Assembly (NCBI GenBank): GCA_022766905.1 | Contig: JALEPU010000108.1 | Span: 1-64,000, forward strand | Length of the DNA stretch: 64,000 nucleotides | DNA from: Lachnospiraceae bacterium | GTDB lineage: Bacteria; Bacillota; Clostridia; Lachnospirales; Lachnospiraceae | Direction of reading: 5' to 3' | Shown: positions 43,156 through 52,790 of the stretch, piece by piece | Layout: every line of letters starts with the position of its first letter | Position numbering within the stretch: the first letter of the stretch is position 1 | Program-made: the position numbers and the translations under genes | Notes under the pieces: model-generated | Seen by the model: the letters and a program-made list of their open reading frames with translations, nothing else | Told to the model about the DNA's origin: nothing | The model's database searches: none

Positions 43156-43722
43156 ATGAGTTATGTACCTACCTTAGAACAGGCTCAGGAAATTTTAGAA
43201 AAGTACAATCAGGACGCTTTTCATCTGCGTCATGGCAAAATTGTTTCCGGTGTTATGGGTTATTTTGCAAAAGAATATGATCCGGAAAGAGAAGAATACT
43301 GGAAAGTAGTCGGTCTGTTACACGATCTGGATTTTGAACAATTTCCGAAAGAACATTGTATCAAAAGCCAGGAACTGATGAAAGAACTGGACTTAGATGA
43401 GGGAATTATCCGTTCTACCGCCAGTCATGGCTATGGCATTACAGTTGATATCAAACCGGAACATATTATGGAAAAAATTCTTTTTGCTACCGATGAATTA
43501 ACCGGCTTAATCGGTGCCGTTGCTATTATGCGACCATCCAAAAGTGTAGTCGATCTGGAACTGAAATCTGTAAAAAAGAAATTCAAAGATAAAAAATTTG
43601 CAGCCGGATGCTCCAGAGACGTCATTCGCCAGGGGGCTGAAATGTTAGGCTGGGAACTGGATGATTTGATTTCCCGTACCATTCTCGCCATGAGAAGTTT
43701 GATGGGTGAGATGGAGATTTAG
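43156..43722 (+). CDS. HD-domain hydrolase
   Basis: 188 residues. The HD signature is clear: an N-terminal His (LRHGKIVSGVM, about 24-34), VGLLHDLDFEQFPKEHC (the HD pair, about 55-71) and STASHGYG (about 91-98). Such proteins are metal-dependent phosphohydrolases acting on nucleotides or similar. Length and the HDIG-like pattern fit the small uncharacterised group often found in Lachnospiraceae. AAGAAGGAAG precedes the ATG. It is monocistronic, with a terminator at 43757-43798. Confidence 0.83.
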   Translation: MSYVPTLEQAQEILEKYNQDAFHLRHGKIVSGVMGYFAKEYDPEREEYWKVVGLLHDLDFEQFPKEHCIKSQELMKELDLDEGIIRSTASHGYGITVDIKPEHIMEKILFATDELTGLIGAVAIMRPSKSVVDLELKSVKKKFKDKKFAAGCSRDVIRQGAEMLGWELDDLISRTILAMRSLMGEMEI

Positions 43723-43756
43723 TTTTCCACTTTGAAAACAACATTTTATAGAAACA

Positions 43757-43798
43757 GAAAGCTCTCCTTACCGGTGTATACCGGCGGGAGAGCTTTTC
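43757..43798. terminator. Bidirectional stem-loop between convergent genes
   Basis: GAAAGCTCTCC (43757-43767) pairs with GGGAGAGCTTTTC (43786-43798), with an inner CCGG/CCGG pairing. It separates the HD-domain gene (plus) from the broken surface-protein gene (minus) and can serve both, though T-runs are short. Confidence 0.7.
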
Positions 43799-43804
43799 AA
43801 TACT

Positions 43805-45063
43805 CTATTTTACGATGATTTTCACTTTTGCATATGCTCCGTTTCCTGCATAAACATAGATATTACAACTTCCTTTTCCAACTGCCTGAATCACACCTTT
43901 TGTTGTGACAGAAGCTATCTTTTTGTTGGATGTATCATATTTTAATCCAGCTGCATGTTTCAGAGTTTTTTGTTTATTGTTTACATAGCTTACTTTAGCA
44001 ACGATTTTTTCCGTTGGACATTTTATAGGCACGAATATAAAAACGATAGCTGGTTGTCTTTTTTAGTTTTGTTTTTGTCCAGGTTATAACAGAATTCTTT
44101 GTAACTGTCTTTAACAGCCGGTACTTATTTTTACCACATGTTGATCCATAAATCTGATATCCGTCTGCAGAATTATTTTTTGTCCATTTCAGCTTGATAC
44201 TGGTTCTGCCGGCAGCACCAACCAGTCGAAGAGACTTATTGTCCGTTACTGTCTGTGTCGGAACAACGGTCGTGTTCTCTGACGGTTTTTGCGGTTTTTC
44301 TGTCGTAGCTGTGGTTCCTTCTTTTTCAGGCAGCCCGTTCTGATAGGTTCCATCGATTTCACCGGAGAACTGATATGTTACTTCACCATATTTAGCTTCT
44401 GCTTTCAAAGCATCCTTTGGCATCTCGTGTTCAATCCAGGAAGCTTCTTTTAATTCTTCGGTCCACTCATTGGTGTTCTTTAATACATATTCACGTACAC
44501 CGTCTTGTGTATTCACACAAACCAGTTCCATACCTTCCGGCAGAGTCACCGGTTTCACATCCATCTTAGAGGATGCGGAATCTGCTGCATGAATGAATAC
44601 ATGTCCTGCTTCCGGAGTACCTTCGATTGTCATTTTCAGATAGCCGGTACTTGTATTTGTAGTTGTCAAAGTATTGCCAGCAGGTATTCTTAATTCTGAC
44701 ATGTAGGTTGTGGAGCTCGTAGGAAGACTAAAGCTGTCAATTACAGTATCGCCCAAAAGCACTTGCCGCAAGTTCCACGACATCATAGGCTCCGCCGGCA
44801 TATTCCATGCCATCTTTTAAAACAACATTGCCTTCTGCTGCTTTGCCATCTGTCACACTCAACTTTCCTGCGTAGGTCCCCGGAAGGGATGTGATTCGAT
44901 AGGTAATCCCTTCACTGGTGAACTCATCACCTACTGCTGGTGTCACTTCTTCTGCCATTACTTCTTTTTCTGTCATGCAAATAGAGGGAATTCCACATCC
45001 CATCGCAATAACCAAGCCAAAAAGAAGCAGCATTGACTTAAAACGAAGTCTTATTCTTTCCAT
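43805..45063 (-). pseudogene. Secreted Fn3/Ig-like surface protein with two frameshifts
   Basis: Three overlapping minus-strand frames form one original protein of about 420 residues. Frame 1 (45063-44737) has a signal peptide (KSMLLLFGLVIAMGCGI) and reads ELAASAFG before failing. Frame 2 (44813-43995) continues as GDTVIDSFSL, carries a Pro/Thr-rich linker and a fibronectin type III-like domain (TSIKLKWTKNNSADGYQIY), and ends at KMSNGKNRC. Frame 3 (44032-43805) continues KIVAKVSYVNNK to a bacterial Ig-like end. One extra G in a GGG run near 44755 and one extra A in an A6 run near 44005 explain both breaks. Either a decayed gene or two sequence errors. Confidence 0.8.
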
Positions 45064-45186
45064 ACTCTCTTTACTCCTTTTTCATAATTGACTTTAAAAA
45101 TATGTAACTTATTATGGTGTACATCATTTTTTTAATCATAAAAAAAGAATGTAAAATTTAGAGTATTCTAAGCGTAAAGACTTCGT

Positions 45187-45231
45187 AATATATGCGCCAA
45201 GGGCAAAATAGACATAAAAATACATGCTTGC
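45187..45231 (+). repeat. Repeat motif, copy 2 (see 3926-3969)
   Basis: Matches 3926-3969 at most positions, in the same orientation, including AATATATG, AAGGG, GACATAAAA and ATGCTTGC. Unlike copy 1, the second half of the hairpin is missing (GCGTGATAATGCG follows). It lies just downstream of the hisA stop. Confidence 0.55.
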
Positions 45232-45259
45232 GTGATAATGCGTGACTTTATCCAAATCT

Positions 45260-46033
45260 TTATTTGCAATATTCCAACACTTTCTGAAATTCCATCTTTC
45301 CTCCAAACAAATCCAGAGCACTTCCAATAGTCACGTCTAACTTATCTTGTCCAAGTTCTTTTAAAGCCTGCAAATCCTCAAAAGATCCCACTCCTCCTGC
45401 ATAAGTAACCGGGATTTTTTTCCAGTTTCCCAGCATTCTTGCCAGTTCTTTTTCAATGCCGGAAGCTTTTCCCTCCACGTCGACTGCATGGATCAGAAAT
45501 TCATCACAATATTCCGATAACCGATCCAGAACTTCGTCATCTAATTTTACATTGGTAAACTTCTGCCACCGATCCGTCACAATGTAATAATCTTCGCCTT
45601 TTTTTCGGCAACTTAAGTCCAGCACCAAATGTTCTTTTCCTGTCACAGCATAAATTTTTTTCAGATTCTCTTCATTGATTTCTCCATTTTTAAATACAAA
45701 GGAAGTCACAATAATATGTGATGCCCCCTGCTCCAGAAAAAATCCAGCATTTTTATCATTCATACCGCCGCCAATCTGCATGGTACCCTTTGCTTCTTTT
45801 AATGCAAGACAGGCCTGTCTCACATCTTCTTCATAATACCGGCTTCCAACAGGATTCAGCAAAATAATATGGCCTCCCAAAAGACCTGCTTCCTTGTATA
45901 GACGGGCATAAAAATCCCCATCTTTTTCCGAAACAAAATTGTCGGCTGCATAATCTCCCTCATCCAGCAGGCTACCACCTACAATCTGTTTCACTTTTCC
46001 ATTATGAATATCAATACATGGTCGAAATCTCAT
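45260..46033 (-). CDS. hisA: Eukaryotic-type HisA (ProFAR isomerase), stand-alone
   Basis: 257 residues. The sequence follows the fungal/plant His6 form and not ordinary bacterial HisA: FRPCIDIHNGKVKQIVGG, HLVLDLSCRKKGEDYYIV, FLIHAVDVEGKASGIEKEL and YAGGVGSFEDLQALKELG match that branch. The two barrel aspartates (CIDIHNG and LDLSCRK) are present. It would isomerise ProFAR to PRFAR in histidine synthesis. No other his gene is near, whereas bacterial hisA usually sits in a his operon. A divergent DegV gene follows upstream with 265 bases between. Confidence 0.88.
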   Translation of the reverse strand: MRFRPCIDIHNGKVKQIVGGSLLDEGDYAADNFVSEKDGDFYARLYKEAGLLGGHIILLNPVGSRYYEEDVRQACLALKEAKGTMQIGGGMNDKNAGFFLEQGASHIIVTSFVFKNGEINEENLKKIYAVTGKEHLVLDLSCRKKGEDYYIVTDRWQKFTNVKLDDEVLDRLSEYCDEFLIHAVDVEGKASGIEKELARMLGNWKKIPVTYAGGVGSFEDLQALKELGQDKLDVTIGSALDLFGGKMEFQKVLEYCK

Positions 46034-46298
46034 GTGATAACTCTCCTATCTATTGTAAAATACTTCTATGAATAGCAATGTAAGGCTTGATTTCTCGTAC
46101 AGGAAATCTTTTTACTCAAATTATACCTGTATTCCCTTCCAATAACAAGGTAAATCCAACAATATGATTTTTGAAAAACAGCGTGTTACAACAATTGTAT
46201 CTGCCCCCTTTTCCTTTCTCCTTTTTTATGCTATACTACCCTTTACAACAAGGTATTGAAAACCACATATAGAACAGATAGAAATGAGGTTATTAAAT

Positions 46299-47195
46299 AT
46301 GCAGTATCAGATTATCAGTGACAGTTCCTGTGATTTGGAACCGGCTCTTGCAAAAGAACGTGGAATTCATGTTGTTCCATTTTATGTTTCTTTTGACGGG
46401 GAACATTATTACAAAGAAATTGAACAGATGCCGATTCGAAAGTTTTACGAAGATATGGTAGCAAATCCGGGAGTCTTTCCAAAGTCCTCTCTGCCTTCCA
46501 TTGAAGATTATATCGAAGCGTTTACTCCTTATGTAAAAGAAGACATGCCCGTCATTTGCATTTGTATCACAACAAAATTCAGTGGTTCCTATAATTCTGC
46601 AACAAATGCAAAAGAAATCCTGTTAGAAGATTATCCGGATGCAAAGATTGCTGTAATCGATGCGCAATTTAATACGGTGCTTCAGGGAATATATGTTCTA
46701 GAGGCTGCAAGAATGCGTGACGCCGGCCTTTCTTTTGAAGAAACAGTAGAAATTCTGGAACAGTTAAAGCTAACCGGACGAATTTTTTTTACTACCGCTG
46801 ATATTAGTTATTTAAAATCCGGCGGACGTTTAGGCAAACTTGTATCAATTGCCAACAACGCTTTAAAGATTAAACCGTTAATTGTTTTAAAAGAGGGGGA
46901 AATCTTTCCTTTCGGTGTAGCGAGAAGCCGCAGCAAGTCTTTAGATAAAGTGATTTCCCAGGCAAGAAAGCACTTTGAAAGCATCGGGGAAAGCCCTGAC
47001 GATTATCAGATTGTCGTTGGATATGGATATGATTATGAGGAAGCCGTTTCTTTCCGGGACAAACTCCTTGCTGACCTTAAGACCTACTCCAATATTCAGC
47101 AGATTGATATTTTCCAGATCGGAGCAACCATCGGTGTCCATACCGGGCCACATCCACTGGGCCTGGGATTAATCAAAAAATATGATCGTCTTTAA
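46299..47195 (+). CDS. DegV-family fatty-acid-binding protein
   Basis: 298 residues from the ATG at 46299; an ATG 15 bases earlier overlaps the likely ribosome site (GAGG at 46286) and is not preferred. YQIISDSSCDLEPALAKERGI opens the protein, and TTKFSGSYNSATNAKEIL, FTTADISYLKSGGRLGK and PLIVLKEGEIFPFGVARS are DegV blocks. These proteins bind a long-chain fatty acid and in Firmicutes act as FakB-type carriers for the FakA kinase. No fakA is in the window. A palindromic element (47238-47302) follows. Confidence 0.9.
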   Translation: MQYQIISDSSCDLEPALAKERGIHVVPFYVSFDGEHYYKEIEQMPIRKFYEDMVANPGVFPKSSLPSIEDYIEAFTPYVKEDMPVICICITTKFSGSYNSATNAKEILLEDYPDAKIAVIDAQFNTVLQGIYVLEAARMRDAGLSFEETVEILEQLKLTGRIFFTTADISYLKSGGRLGKLVSIANNALKIKPLIVLKEGEIFPFGVARSRSKSLDKVISQARKHFESIGESPDDYQIVVGYGYDYEEAVSFRDKLLADLKTYSNIQQIDIFQIGATIGVHTGPHPLGLGLIKKYDRL

Positions 47196-47237
47196 AAGAA
47201 AAGAATCATTATTGGAAAAAATTTTTTAGAGTTTTTC

Positions 47238-47302
47238 AAAAACGTATGAACGGGGCAAATCTACAATATGCTATCCACTGTAGATTTGTCCCGTTTGCGT
47301 TT
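47238..47302. repeat. 66-bp palindromic element, copy 2 (inverted relative to copy 1)
   Basis: The reverse complement matches 1155-1220 closely: both have GGGCAAATCTACA arms, a short variable loop and CAAACGCA / TGCGTTT outer arms. It lies between the convergent degV and pta genes, where it could also act as a bidirectional terminator. Confidence 0.75.
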
Positions 47303-47422
47303 ACCGCAATCCGTCTTGAAGACGCTGTTTTGCAGAAATTCCCCAAAGGGACAACAACCAAAAGACCTGTTCACTTTGTACAGGTATTGTTTTCTCAAAC
47401 TATGTAAAACGATAACGCTCTT

Positions 47423-48418
47423 CTATGCTAATGCAGCTGTAATAATAGCCATTGAATAAACTTCCTGTCCATTGCATCCGCGGGACAAGTCGTTGATTGG
47501 AGCATTGAGGCCAAGAAGGATTGGGCCGTATGCATCAAATCCACCAAGACGCTGTGCAATCTTATATCCAATATTTCCTGCATTGATATCAGGGAAAATA
47601 AATACATTGGCATGTCCGGCTACAGGGCTGTCCGGGCATTTTGTCTTTGCAACATGTGGAGAAACAGCTGCATCAAACTGAATTTCACCTTCGATTAAAA
47701 GATCCGGTCTTAAAGCTTTTGCTTTTGCTGCTGCATTTCTTACCTTATCTACGTCTTCTCCTTTTCCGGATCCAAGTGTAGAATAACTTAAGAATGCTAC
47801 CTTAGGATCTACACCGAAAATCTTTGCACAATCTGCTGCTTCCACACCAATTTCAACCAGCTCGTCTTCATCCGGTTTAATATTGATGGCACAGTCACCC
47901 ATTGCCAGAACTTCTGCTTCTCCGATTCCTTTTTCACGAACCATAATAAAGCAGGATGTTACGATCTTATGACCTGGTTTGGTCTTAATCAGCTGAAGTG
48001 CCGGGCGAACCGTATCTGCTGTTGAATAGGTTGCACCGCCTAATAAAGCGTCTGCCACACCCATCTTAACTAACATGGTACCAAAATAATTGCCTTTGCT
48101 TAATGTTTTCTTTGCTTCTTCCGGAGTAACGCCTTTGCTTTTACGAAGTTCACAGAACATCTCAACCATCTCATCCATACGATCAAAATGCTCAGGATCT
48201 ACGATCTGTGCTCCACGAATATTGTATCCATACTCTTCTGCTGCCTTTTCTACCTCAACCGGATTTCCAACCAGAACCGGAGTTAAAAAGTTTCCGGAAA
48301 GAAGTCTGGAGGAAGCTTCCAGTATACGTGCATCTGTTCCTTCTGTAAATACAATCTTTTTCGGATCTTTTTTCAGCTTGTCAATCATCATTCCAAAGCC
48401 TTGCAAACCTTTACTCAT
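47423..48418 (-). CDS. pta: Phosphate acetyltransferase
   Basis: 331 residues, the short class I form. It interconverts acetyl-CoA and acetyl phosphate for ATP formation from acetate fermentation. KKIVFTEGTDARILEAS, ADALLGGATYSTADTVRPAL and the C-terminal GHANVFIFPDINAGNIGYKIAQR are PTA marks. ackA, its usual neighbour, is not adjacent; degV lies convergent on one side and a HAD phosphatase gene ends about 98 bases upstream. Confidence 0.95.
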   Translation of the reverse strand: MSKGLQGFGMMIDKLKKDPKKIVFTEGTDARILEASSRLLSGNFLTPVLVGNPVEVEKAAEEYGYNIRGAQIVDPEHFDRMDEMVEMFCELRKSKGVTPEEAKKTLSKGNYFGTMLVKMGVADALLGGATYSTADTVRPALQLIKTKPGHKIVTSCFIMVREKGIGEAEVLAMGDCAINIKPDEDELVEIGVEAADCAKIFGVDPKVAFLSYSTLGSGKGEDVDKVRNAAAKAKALRPDLLIEGEIQFDAAVSPHVAKTKCPDSPVAGHANVFIFPDINAGNIGYKIAQRLGGFDAYGPILLGLNAPINDLSRGCNGQEVYSMAIITAALA

Positions 48419-48516
48419 TCATTTAACCTCCTAATATTATCGTTTGTAACGAATTCTATTCTTACTTTAGCACGTTTTTTTTGTTTTGTGAATACAAAAT
48501 ACATAAATACAAAATT

Positions 48517-49146
48517 TTATACAATCTCATCCAAAATTTCCGGAAGTTGAGCAAGATAATCAATGGAATACAGATAATTTTTTGCTGTTCCAAAACCAAA
48601 TCTGGCAAAAATAAAATCAATACCTGCTTCTTTTGCAGACTGTTGATCTCCTGTTGTATCTCCTACATAAACTGCCTGCTTCAAATCATATTGTTGAATC
48701 AGTTTTCGGTTCCCCTCTCCTTTGGTAATCCCCTCATCTCCCACGCATAGAAAATCAACAAAAAACTGTTCCATATGATGAGCTTTTAAAAAAGTCTGTA
48801 CATACCCGTCCTGGCAATTGCTGACAATAAATAACCGATATTTTTTTTGCAGAATCTGAAGAGTTTCCTCCAGTCCTTCCATCAGCCTTCCGCCTGTCTC
48901 TCCCAAAATGACAACCTCTTTGTCGAAGCATTTTCGAAGCATAGGAAGCCGTTTCTCCTCCGGCAGCATGGCAAAAACCTTATTTGCAATGTCCTGAATC
49001 GGAAGTCCCATAATAGAGCCTATTGTTTCCATGGACAGAGAAAAATCATATCCTGCTTCCTCGATTGCTTCGTTCCAGGCTTTTAAAACCTCTTCGGACG
49101 AATCCCATAAAGTTCCATCTAAATCAAAAATAATACTGTCTACCAC
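48517..49146 (-). CDS. HAD-superfamily hydrolase, phosphoglycolate phosphatase-like
   Basis: 209 residues. The four HAD motifs are present: DSIIFDLDGTLWDSS (motif I, Asp8 and Asp10), LFIVSNCQDG (motif II), the lysine near ITKGEGNRKLI (motif III) and AVYVGDTTGDQQSAKEAGID (motif IV). A helical cap lies at about 18-85. It would remove phosphate from a small metabolite; glycolate phosphate is only the family default. It is 17 bases downstream of the ABC exporter genes on the same strand and may be co-transcribed. Confidence 0.9.
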   Translation of the reverse strand: MVDSIIFDLDGTLWDSSEEVLKAWNEAIEEAGYDFSLSMETIGSIMGLPIQDIANKVFAMLPEEKRLPMLRKCFDKEVVILGETGGRLMEGLEETLQILQKKYRLFIVSNCQDGYVQTFLKAHHMEQFFVDFLCVGDEGITKGEGNRKLIQQYDLKQAVYVGDTTGDQQSAKEAGIDFIFARFGFGTAKNYLYSIDYLAQLPEILDEIV

Positions 49147-49163
49147 TTCATTTTCTCCTCTTT

Positions 49164-50918
49164 CTATACTGCAAACTGACTATGATATAATTCATAATAA
49201 AATCCCTGTTTCTGAATCAGTTCCTGATGATTTCCCTGCTCAATGATTTTTCCGTCCCGCATTACCAGAATCTGATCTGCTTCCTGAATCGTAGAAAGCC
49301 GATGGGCTACAATAAAACTGGTTCTTCCTTTCATCATCCGGGCAAATGCTTCCTGAATCTTCACTTCTGTTCTTGTATCAATCGAAGAAGTTGCTTCATC
49401 CAGAATCAGCATAGGCGGAAGACAAAGCATAACTCTTGCAATACACAGCAACTGTTTTTGTCCCTGGGATAATCCTCCCCCGTCTTCTCCAATCACTGTA
49501 TCATATCCTTTCGGAAGCCTTTTAATAAAACTGTGGGCATGAGCAGCTTTTGCCGCCTCAAACATCTCTTCATCTGTGGCATCTTCTTTTCCGAGCAAAA
49601 GATTTTCCCGGATTGTTCCATTTTTCAGCCAGGTATCCTGAAGTACCATTCCAATCTGGGTTCTCAGGCTTCCTCTTGTCATCTTTCGGATATCCGTTCC
49701 ATCTACCGATATGCTTCCTCCATCCACATCATAAAATCGCATCAGCAAATTAATTAGAGTCGTTTTTCCACAGCCTGTCGGTCCTACAATCGCAATTCTT
49801 TGTCCAGGCTCAACGGATAAATTTAAATTTTCAATCAATGGTTTTTCCGGTTGATAAGAAAAATCAACCTGACTAAGCTCCACCTTTCCTTTTGCATCTT
49901 CTAAGACGAGAGCATCTTCTTCGTCCGGAATCTGAGGCTCTTCCTCAATAAATTCAAATACTCTTGCCGCACAGGTCAGGGCATTTTGCAGTTCCGTTAC
50001 AACACCGGAAATTTCATTAAACGGCTTTGTATACTGATTTGCATAAGATAAAAAGCAACTTAACTGTCCTACCGTAATACCGCCATGCATGGCAGAAATT
50101 GCACCTGTAATTCCCACACCTGTGTAAACCACACTATTGACAAACCGGGTCGACGGATTGGTAATGGAAGAAAAGAAAATTGCTCTCAAGCTATAACGGC
50201 TTAATTTTTCGTTGATTTCATAAAATTCTTTTTCCGCCTCCGCTTCATGAGAAAAGGCCTGAACCACTTTTTGATTTCCAATCATCTCATCAATCTGAGA
50301 TGTCATTTCACCTCTTGCCTCAGATTGAAGTTGAAACATGGTATACGTTTTTTTCGCAATATAGCTGGCAACCAGCAATGATAAAGGGGTAATGCAAATT
50401 ACGACAAGGGCAATTTTTCCATTTATCCGAATCATAAAAAACAAAGTTCCAAAAATTGTCATAATTCCGGTAAAAAACTGGGTAAATCCCATTAAAAGTC
50501 CATCGGAAAACTGGTCCACGTCTGCCACAATTCTGCTGATAATATCACCACTTTGATGAGAATCCAGGTATTTTAACGGCAGCCGTTCCAGATTATGAAA
50601 CGCTTTTTTCCGAATGTCTTCCACAACAGAGTAGGTAATTTTATTATTGGACGTATTCATCAGCCATTGGGCAACGGCTGTTGCTCCAATGACAAGAGCC
50701 ATTTGTTTTAAGTAAGAAAAAATGGTTGCAAAATCCACTTTTCCGGGTTCCACAATATAATCAATACAATCCCCGATTAAAATAGGCAGATATAAGGTCA
50801 AAATTGCTGTTGCCGCTGCACAGAGCAAAGAAAAAAATGCGAATAATTTATATTTTCCCAGATAATGGAGCACTTTTTTTACGGTCTGTTGTTTTTTTCC
50901 TGTTTGCTTATTTTCCAT
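49164..50918 (-). CDS. ABC exporter half-transporter, canonical subunit
   Basis: 584 residues from the ATG at 50918, with AGAAGG 8 bases upstream; a GTG at 50927 is too close to that site. The N-terminal ~310 residues are a six-helix exporter membrane domain. The ATPase has GPTGCGKTTLINLL (Walker A), LSQGQKQLLCIAR (signature) and MLILDEATSSID (Walker B with catalytic Glu). It overlaps the preceding exporter gene by 11 bases, so the two form a heterodimer of the BmrC/D or TM287/288 kind. Substrate unknown; drugs, lipids or peptides are possible. Confidence 0.92.
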   Translation of the reverse strand: MENKQTGKKQQTVKKVLHYLGKYKLFAFFSLLCAAATAILTLYLPILIGDCIDYIVEPGKVDFATIFSYLKQMALVIGATAVAQWLMNTSNNKITYSVVEDIRKKAFHNLERLPLKYLDSHQSGDIISRIVADVDQFSDGLLMGFTQFFTGIMTIFGTLFFMIRINGKIALVVICITPLSLLVASYIAKKTYTMFQLQSEARGEMTSQIDEMIGNQKVVQAFSHEAEAEKEFYEINEKLSRYSLRAIFFSSITNPSTRFVNSVVYTGVGITGAISAMHGGITVGQLSCFLSYANQYTKPFNEISGVVTELQNALTCAARVFEFIEEEPQIPDEEDALVLEDAKGKVELSQVDFSYQPEKPLIENLNLSVEPGQRIAIVGPTGCGKTTLINLLMRFYDVDGGSISVDGTDIRKMTRGSLRTQIGMVLQDTWLKNGTIRENLLLGKEDATDEEMFEAAKAAHAHSFIKRLPKGYDTVIGEDGGGLSQGQKQLLCIARVMLCLPPMLILDEATSSIDTRTEVKIQEAFARMMKGRTSFIVAHRLSTIQEADQILVMRDGKIIEQGNHQELIQKQGFYYELYHSQFAV

Positions 50919-52677
50919 CTTCTGCACCTTCTTTCGGGAACTGAGAATAATAAATTTCCTGATAAACCTGACAATTCTTCAAAAGTTGTTCATGTGTACC
51001 GGTTCCGGCAATTCTTCCGTCTTCCAGTACAAGAATCTGATTGGCATGCCAGACACTGGCAGTTCTTTGAGAAACAATAAAAACAGTCATATTGGAACAA
51101 AGGTTTCCAATTGCTTTTCGAAGTTTTGCATCGGTCGCATAGTCCAGGGCAGATGCACTATCATCCAAAATTAAGATGGACGGTTTTTTTACAATTGCTC
51201 TTGCAATGGTAAGCCGCTGTCTTTGTCCCCCTGAAAGGTTGCGTCCTCCCTGCAAAATCATAAAATCCAGGCCTTCTTCTTTTTGTTTCACAAATTCTTC
51301 TGCCTGAGCAATCCGAAGTGCTTCCCAGATTTCTTCCTCACTGGCATCTTTTTTGCCCCACTGCATGTTCTCTTTGATGGTTCCTTTAAAAAGAACTGCT
51401 TTTTGAGGAACGATTCCGATTTTTCCTCGTAACTCTTCGAGAGAATAGTCTTTTACATTTTTCCCTTCTACGAAAACCGTTCCCTTTGTACAGTCATAAA
51501 ATCTGGGAATCAAATGAACCAGCGATGTTTTTCCGCTTCCGGTTCCGCCTATAATACCAATGGTCTCCCCTTTTTTCACCTGGAACCCAATTCCGGAAAG
51601 GGAAGGTTCTCCTGCATTCTGATAGGTGAGAGAAACCTGTTCAAAAGAAACTGCTGTTTCAGATCCCTGGCCTTCTGCCGGCTTTGAGGAAATAAAAGTC
51701 TCCTTTCCGGCATCTGTCTGCTGTTCAGGAAGAGAAGAAGAAAGCTCAAAAACCGACTGAATTCGATTCCCGCAAGCCACTGCTTTTGTCACAGAAATAA
51801 TCAGATTGGCCAGTTTCACCAGCTCCACCAGAATCTGAGACATATAATTAACCAGGGCAACCACCTGGCCCTGGGTGATGATACCTTTTTCCACCTGCCA
51901 GGCACCTGTCCAGATCAGTACGATAATCGCACCATTGATAATGACATAAGTAAGGGGATTCATCAGCGCAGAAATTCTCCCTACAAACAATTGCTGATGA
52001 ACCAGCCCATCATTGGTTTCCCGAAACAAACCTTCTTCTTTTTTCTCCCGATGAAAAGCCCGGATTACCCTTACTCCGGTCAGATTTTCCCGGGTAATCT
52101 GTAACACCTGATCCAGCTTTTCCTGTACCTTCCGGTAAAGAGGAATACTAAGTAACATAATTCCAAATACCACAACAGACAGAAGCGGAATTGTAACAAC
52201 AAAAACCATAGCCGCCTTCCCATTAATGGTAAAAGCCATAATCATGGCACCAAATACAATAAAGGGAGAGCGCAAAAACAGACGAAGTACCAGATTGACC
52301 CCATTTTGAACCTGATTCACATCACTGGTCATTCTGGTAATGAGGGTCGACGTCCCTACTGTATCCAGCTCCGTATAGGACAGACTTTGAATATGAGTAA
52401 ATAATTCTTCCCTTAATTCTTTGGAAAACCCAACTGCAGCTCTCGCCGCAAAATATTGAGCCGTAATGGAACAGACAAGTCCAATCAGTCCAAGTGCCAC
52501 CATCAATACGCCCATTTTCCCAACATATCCCAGGTTTTTCCCTGCAATCCCCACATCAATAATATGAGCCATCACAATCGGAATGAACAATTCAAAAGAA
52601 GCCTCCAGCATTTTAAACAAAGGACCTAATACACTCTCTTTTTTATAATGTTTCAGATATCGAAGTAATTTTTTCAT
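50908..52677 (-). CDS. ABC exporter half-transporter, degenerate-site subunit
   Basis: 589 residues: exporter membrane domain (about 1-310) and ATPase with GGTGSGKTSLVHLI (Walker A), LSGGQRQRLTIAR (signature) and ILILDDSASALD (Walker B). The residue after the Walker B Asp is Asp and not the catalytic Glu, as expected for one half of an asymmetric heterodimer with a single competent ATP site. A Gln/Glu-rich insertion of about 30 residues (near 320-345) links the domains. AAGGAGAA precedes the ATG. It is the first gene of the pair. Confidence 0.92.
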   Translation of the reverse strand: MKKLLRYLKHYKKESVLGPLFKMLEASFELFIPIVMAHIIDVGIAGKNLGYVGKMGVLMVALGLIGLVCSITAQYFAARAAVGFSKELREELFTHIQSLSYTELDTVGTSTLITRMTSDVNQVQNGVNLVLRLFLRSPFIVFGAMIMAFTINGKAAMVFVVTIPLLSVVVFGIMLLSIPLYRKVQEKLDQVLQITRENLTGVRVIRAFHREKKEEGLFRETNDGLVHQQLFVGRISALMNPLTYVIINGAIIVLIWTGAWQVEKGIITQGQVVALVNYMSQILVELVKLANLIISVTKAVACGNRIQSVFELSSSLPEQQTDAGKETFISSKPAEGQGSETAVSFEQVSLTYQNAGEPSLSGIGFQVKKGETIGIIGGTGSGKTSLVHLIPRFYDCTKGTVFVEGKNVKDYSLEELRGKIGIVPQKAVLFKGTIKENMQWGKKDASEEEIWEALRIAQAEEFVKQKEEGLDFMILQGGRNLSGGQRQRLTIARAIVKKPSILILDDSASALDYATDAKLRKAIGNLCSNMTVFIVSQRTASVWHANQILVLEDGRIAGTGTHEQLLKNCQVYQEIYYSQFPKEGAEDGK

Positions 52678-52790
52678 TGGATTTCTCCTTCTTTAGATTC
52701 TCCTATAAATAAAGTCCTGATAAATTGCAAATAGTTTCCTGTAATCATTATAAACAATATCCTGTTTATTATAAGCGAAGAAAACCTCTC

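Noticed and set aside
48517..52677. HAD phosphatase plus ABC exporter as a bacteriocin or lantibiotic locus
   Set aside because: No precursor peptide, modification enzyme or C39 peptidase domain is present; the pair fits a general heterodimeric exporter.
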